From an uncultured Oxalobacteraceae bacterium (GTDB lineage: Bacteria; Pseudomonadota; Gammaproteobacteria; Burkholderiales; Burkholderiaceae), in assembly GCA_946480015.1 (NCBI GenBank), contig CAMLIL010000103.1:1-19240 (forward strand): 19,240 nt of DNA, given 5' to 3'. This document shows, piece by piece, positions 5,982 to 13,394 of the stretch. The notes under the pieces are model-generated. The model ran no database searches. It had not been told where the DNA came from and saw nothing but the letters and a program-made list of their open reading frames with translations. The first letter of the stretch is position 1. Each line of letters opens with the position of its first letter. Position numbers and translations under genes: made by a program.

Positions 5982-8900
5982 GATGCGGCGTCATCCGGAT
6001 TGAATGGGCCGGGTAAGCAAGGCCTGGCGGGGCCAAGCTTGCCACAGAAGCTGACGAATTGCAGCGCGTCGCTGACGTCCACATCCATCTCGACGAGCAA
6101 GGGCAACGCCTGCGCATAGTCGAGAACATCGGTGTGGTGAAGAATGGCGAGGTCGACGATGTTCCATGCACATACGCGGCGCTGCCCGTAATGCAGACTA
6201 TCGAGCAATTGGCTGGCCCGCTCGCTCTTTTCGAATGCCAGCACGCCGTTTGCCGGCATCGCGATGCCCAGAGCCTGCAGTCGTGCAGCCGCGTTCAGCG
6301 TGTTCGAAAGCGGCCAGGACAGCTTGCGGGCGGCTTCGAACAGATGTGCTGGGGAGAACTTTTCTACCCATGGCGCTCTGCCGTCCAGATCTGCGGATAG
6401 CAGAAACACGTGCCGCTCGCTGTGCGCGAAATCCTGTTGCGCGGGGCTAAGTTCAGGCAAGCTTGCGAGGCCCAGTTGCACCAGCGGTTTGGCAAGCTCG
6501 TAGACTTGCCGCAGGCTGATTGCCCACATCAGGCCCGCCTTGAGCAGATGACCGACGGGCAACGCCGTCACATGCGGGCCGGGACCGTTGAGGTCCGCAG
6601 ACATCAGGTCCAGGTGTCGCTGCTCGGGCTCGAAAGCGGCCAATGACGAATCGAGCTGGCACAGCGCCGGCTCCAGTACGCCATACGGGCGCGCCATGTC
6701 GACGATGTACCCGATCGGCTTGTGCCAGAGAACACTGGCCCGCAGCACGCGCTCGGCATCGATTTTCCCCGCCCAGGGACTCTTGCCATCCAGGTCTTCG
6801 GAGAGCAGTTGCACAAGGCGAGTCGGGACAGGTCTGGCAACATCGTGATTCAGATCGGCAACTTCGAACCCCATGGCAGCGAGCGAATGGCAAGCTTGCG
6901 CCACCTCCTGCGCGTCAAGCTGCAGTTTGACGCGCGCTTCCAGAACATGCCCCGCCGAAATCCAGGTAAGCCATGGCGGCCCGGCATCGAGATTGCGGGA
7001 GATAAGCAATGCCTGCATTGGCGTTGGCGGACAAGCAGTGGCGATGTCGTCGAGGTAGCGGATCGCGATGCCGAGGCCCGCAAGGGGCCGCACGAGTTCG
7101 ATGACTTCGCGGACGGATAGCCGCCATTCGATCGCTGCACATACAAGCCGGGATGAGGGAATGACGCTGGTGTCGATCGCCGCGGCGTCCAGATGAACGG
7201 ACAGGAGCATGAGATGCCGCGCCTCAGGAACGAAATCGCCTGCGCAGTCCGGCACTTCGCAGATCTGGACACCGATCGACATCAATGGGCGTGCCAGAGC
7301 CAGGACATCGCCCACTCGCATAGTCCAGCTGGCCGCCGCTCGCAGCACCCTTGCAAGACTCACGCGGGAGGGATCGTTGTCGCCAATGTCGTACCATCGT
7401 GATGTCGTCAGGGTCAGAGAACGCTGGTCGGGAATAAACGATGGGAGGGGATCAGCGATTTGCGGCAAGGCAACACCGAGCTTTCCCAGTTTTTGCGCGA
7501 CCTCGGCCGCCTCCGCAAGTGATGTCGACCACTTCACGGCAGCGGCAACGATATGGGCGCCGGACAAGCTGTCGTGCCACGGTGATTGGCCATCCAGCTC
7601 TAGCGACAAGAGTGTGCGTTGACGGCTGTCTTGCAGAAAGCTGCTTAGATCGGGCGCTTCGATGCCGAGCGCCACCAATTGGCTGGCCAACGCGTGCACG
7701 CGGTCCAGCGGGATATGCAAGCGATTCTCCGCAGACAGCAGGTGCTGCAAAGAGAGCGTGTCGAGCCATGGGCCGCTGCGCGATAGATCGGTGGACAACA
7801 GAAGCTGGTGCTGTTCAGTTAACGCGAGACCGGAAGTATCGGGCAAGGGACAGGGCACATCCATGCCGAAATCGGCGAGTTCACGGGCTACCGTCGACAC
7901 TTCATCGAGTGGCATCGCTATCGCGATGGAAGCTGCAATGACTGCGCCAAGGGCGATCGAGTCGCTCCACGGTGTGGCGCCGAAGACCGCCTTTAGCAGG
8001 CTTGTCTGTCCTTGAGTGAGCACGGCGTTCTCGGGAAAACGCTCCAGGTCAGGGAGCAGAATCTCAAGCGGCGCGAGGTGCCGTGCCAGAGTCGCCACCT
8101 CGTCGAGCCTGAGCGACCAAAGGTGACTGATCTTCAGCAACTCCGCGACGAGGATCTTGAGCGAGCCGTTGGCCGGCGCGCGCAAATGGTCCTGAAGAAG
8201 GATCAAACCCAGCGTGGGCTGATCGCGCCAGTTGTTCTCGTGCGCGAACTGTGCAAGCAGCGGGTACTGCCCCAAGAGTTTCACGCCAGCTTTCTCAAGT
8301 GCCAACGCGCGCGCTGCGATGAGTCGCGCGAACGCTGCGCCGTGTACCGAATCGGCAAGTCGCCAATTCGCGTCCGTTGGTTCATCCTGCTCCACATCGG
8401 ATCCATGCCTTTCGTTGCGGAAAGTCACGCGCAGTCCGGCCAGATTGAGGATGAGCGCATCCAGCGCGGGCGCAACGCCGAGGGAGGCACGCGCAAGACG
8501 GTGCAGCTGCGTGTCGTCGTTCAGGTCATACGAATCGGTTTGCAATGCAGGCGCGATCTGCCCGATTTCACCGCAGCGCCAGGCCTTGTCTAGCGGCAAT
8601 AACGGAAGTGGCCACGCGCGGAACATTTCTTCGAGGGATATGAGATCCAGCTCTGGAAGCTGGCAGAGTTCGCGCCACGCGCCCTGCCGGATAAGGCTGG
8701 CGATATAGGAAAATCCTTTCTCCCAGGAGGTCACCCGCGAGCGGTCGACCGTCAGATCTGGCGCCAGATCGTCATTCAGATTGACAATGGCATGCGGTAC
8801 CTCGCTCTGGCTGGCATTGTTGGTGCGAATGCCGTCGACTAGCAAGCCGTATGATTGCGGCATGCCCAGGCGTGGCGAAACTACCCAGAAAACCCGCGCA

Positions 8901-11900
8901 TGGCCGCGTTCGTCGAGGCTTTGCTGCACCGGGACCAATGAGGTGACCGAATCTACAAACCCCGGCGTTGGTTGCCCGGCTTTCAGGCGTGATCCCGATT
9001 GATCGGGTCTCTTGAATACCACCTCGACCTCGGGCAGCCAGAGCCAATCCAAGATACGTTCAGTCAGGTCGTGAACGATGTGCGGGTCACGAAGATACAG
9101 CCGCACGAGGGTTCCGCCTCGCACATCGTCGGCATGCTGTATTCGAAACAGGCTGCTCCCTCCGACGATGTGTGCACGCACGCCGGCTTCCCAATCTTCC
9201 CCATTGAGCCCGAGCCGCTTCGATTGAACCATCAATTCGTCGGCGACCATGAAATAACTGAACACGCCGATTCCGAATCGACTGTTGGCAAAGAACTGAA
9301 TGCCGCGCTCGTTCCAAATAGCCTTTTCGACATGAAATTCGTGACTATCCGAGAAGCGCCGTCCACCCTGAGCGAAGAAGGAGCGGAGATGACGTTCTCC
9401 CATGCCGATCCCGTTGTCTTCACATTGCACAAAGGCTCTTCCTTCGAAGACGCCTGTTTCGAATATGATCCTGCCGGCATAATCGTCGATGCGTTCACCT
9501 GACGCTTTCAGGTAGGCGACGCGCGCCCGGCGCAGGCGGCACGCATCGAGGGCATTTTGGTAAAGTTCGCGCAACGCCAACTCGGGATTGCCGTACAGTG
9601 AGGTTCCCATGAGCAGATGCAGGATGCGCCCTTGATCGAGCGTCACCTGAAGATGCGGCCGCCTGTAGACGGGGCGGCCGCTTCGATCGGTCATCGGCAG
9701 GATGCCTTTGTCGGTGAAGTGCGCGGGCAGGGCGCTTCTGAGCGGTTCGCCGACGGTGTCGGTTTCTTTCAACTTTTGATTGTGCCGTTCGAGCGATTCC
9801 ACCAGATGTTGTGCTGCGAAATCGATCGCCTCATGTTCGCAGTGCAGGTTCATCACCAAGTCGTCACCAACACGATTCCAGGTAATGCTCCGAAGCTGTC
9901 GGCGCAGGGATGTCGCGACCAGACCGGACGACATCCCGACATGCTCGATGAGCACCGGGTCGAGCCGCCGAGGGTCGGCCTCCATTGCAGCGGCAATCGA
10001 AACGAGGTGCGCGAGCAACGGCTCCCTGAGCCGCCATTCGTCGGGTGAGTCGCCCACGCGCACCTCGTCGAGTAGTCGATTGGCGCGGTCGGGGGCACGC
10101 GCGAGCTCAATTTCTTGAGACGAGGCGAAGAGAAAGCGGGAAAGCTGAACGACGCGCCTTCCGTTGATGATCTGTCGTATCCGGTCGTCCTGTTCGTCCG
10201 GCGCGGGCGAGGGGGCAAAGAGCTCGTCAAGGGTCTTGTTGATCCAGCCGCCAGCCCGTTCCCCCGCCTGCGGCACGAAGTCCCATAACTCGCCGCTCGA
10301 GTGCAGGAACTGGTTCAGTTGCCACCCCGACAGATCCTGTGCAGCCTCCAGCATGTCACGCTGAACCAGGCGCTCGCGCCGGCTCATCATTGCCTCCTCG
10401 GAGCGGATTGCATTGCGCAACGCGGACCAGGCAGGCTTCGCCCCGGGATTGTCGCCTTTCCTCAAAGGATCGAGAGGGTCGCCTTCCGCCGCGAGCATTA
10501 CCTGGCCCGCCGCCAGAACAGCCTCATAGACGAATGGCGCGATGCATGTGAGTGCCGCTTCCGCAGGCGAAAGTTGCGCCTCGCCATTGCCAAGAAGGAT
10601 ATCAAGGCGGTGCAGAACGCGCAGGGGGCTCTCGGCATCACGCCATCGTTCGTCGGGCACGCGCTCAAGGGCGCAATCGAAGATCGCTTGTGCTCGCAAC
10701 ACGAGAACATTGATGCGGCGCGCCAGTGGCAAAGGCGCGTGCGATACGCTCCGCCACAGTGGGGTAGCGTGCAAACCGTCGAGCCATCTGGAAGCAGGTA
10801 ACTTCGCACTTTCACCGGTTCCGGTACGGTCATCAGCGGTCGCCGGCTTTCGGTGTGGAACGTCGACGTGGAGCTTGCCATTGGAATCCGTGTGATAAAA
10901 CGCGCTTGACCGGTGCCAATGCCCGCGTTCAGACCACGCGAGGAAAGTGACATCGTATGCAAGCGGGCGGCCGGTATCATCGAGCGTCACATCGATGCAC
11001 TGAAACGCGTTGTCGTATCTGTCTTCGTGATCGCCCTCATAGAGCGAGCCCGCCGCAAGCACCGGAAGCGATCGCTGCGGATCGGCAATCGACATGGCGA
11101 GCGCTTCGTGCTGATGTCCGTGCAGCAGAAGGTCCACGCGTTCGGAGAGTCTGTGCGTCGCGCCAATCTGGTCGGCAAGGTCTGCCAACGGATGATGAAC
11201 GAGCGCCAGCCGGAAGCCTTTGAGCGGGTACGCTTTTTCGTGGACCAGCATTCTGATCTGTTCGGCGGTAAGCCTGAGCATTCCCTTATCGTGATTGTCC
11301 CCTGCAAGCCAAGCCGAATCGAGTCCAATCACGTGCACCGGAAACGGCAGGTCGCGCACCGCGACCGTATTTCTGTACCCGAGTGCGTGATGTGCGCTGG
11401 CGGCGGGCGAGAGCGCCGTTCGTTTGAGATCGTTGGCGACCCAGTTCCAGAAGTTCTCGCTACGACGTAGCACCGCTTCCCGCCACTCGGCCTTAGCGCC
11501 AAGGGGAATTGAATGCGGAGCGGCCATCCATCGGCCGACCTCGGCGGCGTAACGTGTGGTGAAATCGCGAAACTCTTTCCACTCCGTGGGATTGCGGCTT
11601 CGATCGACGTCGTGATTTCCCGGGACCACGAAGAGCGCATGAACCGATGTAGCGCATGCATCGAGGATGCGCCTGATACGCCCGGAGGCGGCGGCATATT
11701 CTTCGGCCAGTCCCCAGTCCGCGATGTCGCCTGTGAAGCAGACGAGGTCAATCGGGCCATCCGCCCGCAGTTCGGCAATTCTGTCGTAAAGACTACTTTC
11801 GTCGAGGACGCGGTATCGAGAGGCAGCGCCGAGTTCGATCCGCCGCTTGCGCTCGTCATCCATGGAATCGAGAGCGACGCGTTCATGTAAGTCTGATACA

Positions 11901-11926
11901 TGAAGGATTCGCAGTCGATGCGTCAT
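5978..11926 (-). CDS. Giant metallophosphoesterase - Hsp90-type ATPase - C-terminal repeat protein, first gene of operon
   Basis: This is a 1982-residue multidomain protein. Residues 1-330 form a calcineurin-like metallophosphoesterase with all ligands: Asp12 and His14 (SDLH), Asp67 (GDIADWG), Asn104/His105 (GNHD), His244 (VHHP), His271 and His273 (HGHQH). Residues about 380-740 are mostly helical and may be a degenerate HD-like domain. Residues about 770-970 are a GHKL ATPase of Hsp90 type: N-box ELALRELYQNALDA (Glu787, Asn791, Asp794), EDNGIGMG (Asp837), SRFGIGVFSYFMVA, and GGT (937-939). A PDLTVDRSRV segment near 1062 recalls the Hsp90 middle domain. Residues 1260-1951 are repeats. ATG 11926 is chosen over ATG 11989 because GGGAG stands 6 bases before it and the MPE fold starts at once. 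The likely job is a nucleotide-switched sensor controlling a phosphoesterase effector (inference). No signal peptide or membrane segment is seen. Confidence 0.85.
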   Translation of the reverse strand: MTHRLRILHVSDLHERVALDSMDDERKRRIELGAASRYRVLDESSLYDRIAELRADGPIDLVCFTGDIADWGLAEEYAAASGRIRRILDACATSVHALFVVPGNHDVDRSRNPTEWKEFRDFTTRYAAEVGRWMAAPHSIPLGAKAEWREAVLRRSENFWNWVANDLKRTALSPAASAHHALGYRNTVAVRDLPFPVHVIGLDSAWLAGDNHDKGMLRLTAEQIRMLVHEKAYPLKGFRLALVHHPLADLADQIGATHRLSERVDLLLHGHQHEALAMSIADPQRSLPVLAAGSLYEGDHEDRYDNAFQCIDVTLDDTGRPLAYDVTFLAWSERGHWHRSSAFYHTDSNGKLHVDVPHRKPATADDRTGTGESAKLPASRWLDGLHATPLWRSVSHAPLPLARRINVLVLRAQAIFDCALERVPDERWRDAESPLRVLHRLDILLGNGEAQLSPAEAALTCIAPFVYEAVLAAGQVMLAAEGDPLDPLRKGDNPGAKPAWSALRNAIRSEEAMMSRRERLVQRDMLEAAQDLSGWQLNQFLHSSGELWDFVPQAGERAGGWINKTLDELFAPSPAPDEQDDRIRQIINGRRVVQLSRFLFASSQEIELARAPDRANRLLDEVRVGDSPDEWRLREPLLAHLVSIAAAMEADPRRLDPVLIEHVGMSSGLVATSLRRQLRSITWNRVGDDLVMNLHCEHEAIDFAAQHLVESLERHNQKLKETDTVGEPLRSALPAHFTDKGILPMTDRSGRPVYRRPHLQVTLDQGRILHLLMGTSLYGNPELALRELYQNALDACRLRRARVAYLKASGERIDDYAGRIIFETGVFEGRAFVQCEDNGIGMGERHLRSFFAQGGRRFSDSHEFHVEKAIWNERGIQFFANSRFGIGVFSYFMVADELMVQSKRLGLNGEDWEAGVRAHIVGGSSLFRIQHADDVRGGTLVRLYLRDPHIVHDLTERILDWLWLPEVEVVFKRPDQSGSRLKAGQPTPGFVDSVTSLVPVQQSLDERGHARVFWVVSPRLGMPQSYGLLVDGIRTNNASQSEVPHAIVNLNDDLAPDLTVDRSRVTSWEKGFSYIASLIRQGAWRELCQLPELDLISLEEMFRAWPLPLLPLDKAWRCGEIGQIAPALQTDSYDLNDDTQLHRLARASLGVAPALDALILNLAGLRVTFRNERHGSDVEQDEPTDANWRLADSVHGAAFARLIAARALALEKAGVKLLGQYPLLAQFAHENNWRDQPTLGLILLQDHLRAPANGSLKILVAELLKISHLWSLRLDEVATLARHLAPLEILLPDLERFPENAVLTQGQTSLLKAVFGATPWSDSIALGAVIAASIAIAMPLDEVSTVARELADFGMDVPCPLPDTSGLALTEQHQLLLSTDLSRSGPWLDTLSLQHLLSAENRLHIPLDRVHALASQLVALGIEAPDLSSFLQDSRQRTLLSLELDGQSPWHDSLSGAHIVAAAVKWSTSLAEAAEVAQKLGKLGVALPQIADPLPSFIPDQRSLTLTTSRWYDIGDNDPSRVSLARVLRAAASWTMRVGDVLALARPLMSIGVQICEVPDCAGDFVPEARHLMLLSVHLDAAAIDTSVIPSSRLVCAAIEWRLSVREVIELVRPLAGLGIAIRYLDDIATACPPTPMQALLISRNLDAGPPWLTWISAGHVLEARVKLQLDAQEVAQACHSLAAMGFEVADLNHDVARPVPTRLVQLLSEDLDGKSPWAGKIDAERVLRASVLWHKPIGYIVDMARPYGVLEPALCQLDSSLAAFEPEQRHLDLMSADLNGPGPHVTALPVGHLLKAGLMWAISLRQVYELAKPLVQLGLASLPELSPAQQDFAHSERHVFLLSADLDGRAPWVEKFSPAHLFEAARKLSWPLSNTLNAAARLQALGIAMPANGVLAFEKSERASQLLDSLHYGQRRVCAWNIVDLAILHHTDVLDYAQALPLLVEMDVDVSDALQFVSFCGKLGPARPCLPGPFNPDDAAS
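6074..8149 (-). repeat. Coding repeat array in the giant protein (about 66 residues per unit)
   Basis: About nine full and two partial units were aligned by eye. Each starts near LLSxDLDGxxPW, continues with a helix (HLLxAaxxL), a second helix (PLxEVxxLAxPLxxLG), a short I-x-x-P-x-L strand and an F-x-P-x-x-R-H-L link to the next unit. In protein numbering, full units begin near residues 1310, 1375, 1439, 1506, 1574, 1640, 1707, 1774 and 1842. Units have diverged, with no long identical DNA, so this is an old array rather than a recent tandem duplication. The helix-turn-helix-plus-strand pattern would fit winged-HTH-like repeats. Confidence 0.75.
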
Positions 11927-12141
11927 CCTCGTCTCCCAGGTGTCCCCGGAGTGCCGGAGGATTTGTCGATGACGGTATACATGATGCACAACATGGCTTA
12001 TCCCGCGTACACGTACGTGCCGGCGAGACCGCCTTCGGCGCTACATTAGCGGTGGTATTGCAGTGTAGTTTAGCGAAAAAAACAAGGGGGTGAAATACGT
12101 TTCCGCTGCGGATTCCAATGCTGCCTACTCAACCGGGTTAT

Positions 12142-12166
12142 GGGTTCCCGCCTTTGCGGGAACGAC
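12142..12166. repeat. Dispersed palindromic (REP-like) repeat
   Basis: A perfect 8-base inverted repeat, GTTCCCGC (12144-12151) and GCGGGAAC (12156-12163), surrounds a CTTT loop and continues with GACG. Read on the minus strand it translates as VPAKAGTH, a peptide often seen where this widespread proteobacterial interspersed element is translated. From memory such elements occur in many intergenic copies; no second copy is visible in this window. Confidence 0.65.
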
Positions 12167-12258
12167 GAATCTGAGGCTGGTGGTAACTATAAGGTCTTCC
12201 ACACGTGGCGGTGACATGACGAAATTCTTACGACCGTCTGTCAAGAGCAACGGGAACG

Positions 12259-12276
12259 GCCCCGTCATGCCGGGGC
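12259..12276. terminator. GC-rich hairpin downstream of the glyoxalase gene
   Basis: Perfect arms GCCCCG (12259-12264) and CGGGGC (12271-12276) close a 6-base loop. It lies about 65 bases past the glyoxalase stop on the minus strand. There is no T-tract, so it may be a terminator or part of a degenerate dispersed repeat. Confidence 0.35.
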
Positions 12277-12340
12277 GATTTGCGCAGCGGCCAGCGTCCG
12301 TCGATTCGCTGCGTGACTCCGAAGAGCCGCGCATGCTTGA

Positions 12341-12760
12341 TCACCAGGCCCCGGTATTGGGCATCGACGCCCATGGCTCTTGTGGTGCGAGAGGTGCACC
12401 GGCCTGCAACAGTTCGATCGAAATATTATCCGGCGATCGCACGAATGCCATGTGGCCGTCGCGCGGCGGACGGTTGATCGTCATGCCATGATCGACCAGC
12501 CGTTGGCACGCCGCGTAAATATCTTCGACCTCATAGGCCAGGTGGCCGAAGTTGCGTCCACCGGCGTACTCTTCCGGATCCCAGTTATACGTCAGTTCCA
12601 GTTCAGCGCCTCGGTCGCCAGGGGCGGCAAGGTAGACCAACGTGAACCGCCCTTGCGGGTACTCTCGCTGGCGGACGACCTCTAAACCGAGGGCGTCACG
12701 ATAAAATCGTAGCGAGGCCTCGAGGTCGGTGACCCGGGCCATCGTGTGCAGGTACTTCAA
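12341..12760 (-). CDS. gloA: Lactoylglutathione lyase (glyoxalase I)
   Basis: This enzyme converts the hemithioacetal of methylglyoxal and glutathione into S-lactoylglutathione, the first step of methylglyoxal detoxification in the cytosol. The protein is 139 residues, close to the E. coli enzyme (135), and has the VOC fold. All four expected metal ligands are visible: His5 (KYLHTM), Glu55 (ELELTYNW), His73 (FGHLAYEV) and Glu116 (ISIELLQ). The length and loop pattern fit the Ni/Co-dependent bacterial class. The start at 12760 has AGGGG 9 bases upstream. The next leftward gene upstream is the OsmC peroxiredoxin gene, another detoxification enzyme, separated by 113 bases with a long inverted repeat. 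Confidence 0.93.
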   Translation of the reverse strand: MKYLHTMARVTDLEASLRFYRDALGLEVVRQREYPQGRFTLVYLAAPGDRGAELELTYNWDPEEYAGGRNFGHLAYEVEDIYAACQRLVDHGMTINRPPRDGHMAFVRSPDNISIELLQAGAPLAPQEPWASMPNTGAW

Positions 12761-12792
12761 TATAAACCCCTGTAATTGTCGTTAGTACGTGG

Positions 12793-12841
12793 AGAATCGC
12801 ACCGCCACTCATGAAAGAGTGCGGGAACAAACTGCGATTCT
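12793..12841. repeat. Nested inverted repeat between OsmC-type and glyoxalase genes
   Basis: Perfect 9-base arms AGAATCGCA (12793-12801) and TGCGATTCT (12833-12841) enclose a second stem, CACTC (12806-12810) with GAGTG (12817-12821), extended by CCG/CGG. No T-tract follows on either strand. It may be a terminator for the OsmC gene, a processed mRNA structure or a protein-binding site in the glyoxalase leader. Confidence 0.5.
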
Positions 12842-12873
12842 AAGCGACCTGCGCACCGGCCGCCGGGCGGCCC

Positions 12874-13302
12874 TTAATTCTCCAGGCGCGCGTCCAGTGT
12901 GATGGTGGCGTTGAGCAGCTTCGACACCGGGCAATTCTGCTTGGCGCGCAGGGCGGCCGCTTCGAACGCTTCCTGATTGGCGCCGGGGATGTGGGCGATG
13001 AGATTGAGGTGCACGGCGGTAATCGCAAAGCCCTGTTCGTCCTTCTCCAAGGACACCGTGGCCGTGGTTTTCAGGCTTTGCGCGGTCATGCCGGCCTCGC
13101 CCAGCTGGGCGGACAGCGCCATCGTGAAGCAGCCCGCATGCGCCGCGCCGATCAGTTCTTCGGGGTTGGTGCCCGGGCCGTTGTCGAAACGGGTGTTGAA
13201 GCCGTATTGCGTGTTGTCGAGCACGCCGCTCTGGGTCGAAATCGATCCTTTTCCATCTTTCAGGCCGCCACTCCAGACGGCGCTACCGGAACGTTTGATC
13301 AT
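12874..13302 (-). CDS. osmC: OsmC family peroxiredoxin
   Basis: This is a thiol peroxidase of the OsmC/Ohr superfamily that reduces organic hydroperoxides in the cytosol. It is 142 residues, matching E. coli OsmC (143). The two redox cysteines are Cys58 (AAHAGCFTMAL) and Cys124 (KQNCPVSKLL). Arg38 and the Glu48/Glu49 pair that help activate the peroxidatic Cys are in place. The N-terminus (MIKRSGSAVWSGGLKDGKG) and the phrase GTNPEELIGAAHAGC point to OsmC rather than Ohr. The start at 13302 has a strong AGGAGG 5 bases upstream; the open frame extends to 13614 but that extension is antisense-type shadow over the next gene. Confidence 0.92.
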   Translation of the reverse strand: MIKRSGSAVWSGGLKDGKGSISTQSGVLDNTQYGFNTRFDNGPGTNPEELIGAAHAGCFTMALSAQLGEAGMTAQSLKTTATVSLEKDEQGFAITAVHLNLIAHIPGANQEAFEAAALRAKQNCPVSKLLNATITLDARLEN

Positions 13303-13344
13303 GATGTCCTCCTGCGCTTTGGTTTGTCGTGAGAGACATCTTGC

Positions 13345-13377
13345 GCGCCCCCGTTCCGTTTTTCTGTACGGGAGCGC
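13345..13377 (-). terminator. Hairpin after the PQQ-dehydrogenase gene
   Basis: Ten-base arms 13368-13377 and 13345-13354 pair fully on the minus-strand RNA with one G-U pair and a 13-base loop. It begins 17 bases past the dehydrogenase stop and ends before the OsmC ribosome binding site. No T-tract follows. Confidence 0.5.
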
Positions 13378-13394
13378 ACATCGCAGGCTTGACA

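Larger units (their letters stand above)
11927..12340. other. Gene-free upstream region of the operon
   Basis: This 414-base stretch lies between the start of the giant gene and the end of the glyoxalase gene, both leftward. It should hold the operon promoter, but no strong minus-strand -35/-10 pair stands out. It contains a run of A followed by G at 12075-12090, a dispersed palindrome at 12144-12163 and a GC hairpin at 12259-12276. The reading frames across it look like non-coding shadows. Confidence 0.5.

Noticed and set aside
6074..8149. CRISPR array or recent tandem DNA repeat
   Set aside because: The periodicity is in protein sequence only; there are no identical DNA repeats or spacers.
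8012..8593. Rightward frames opposite the giant gene, such as this one
   Set aside because: They are antisense shadows without ribosome binding sites or recognisable domains.
11927..11989. Longer start (ATG 11989) for the giant protein
   Set aside because: The extra 21 residues precede a complete phosphoesterase N-terminus, and ATG 11926 has GGGAG 6 bases upstream.
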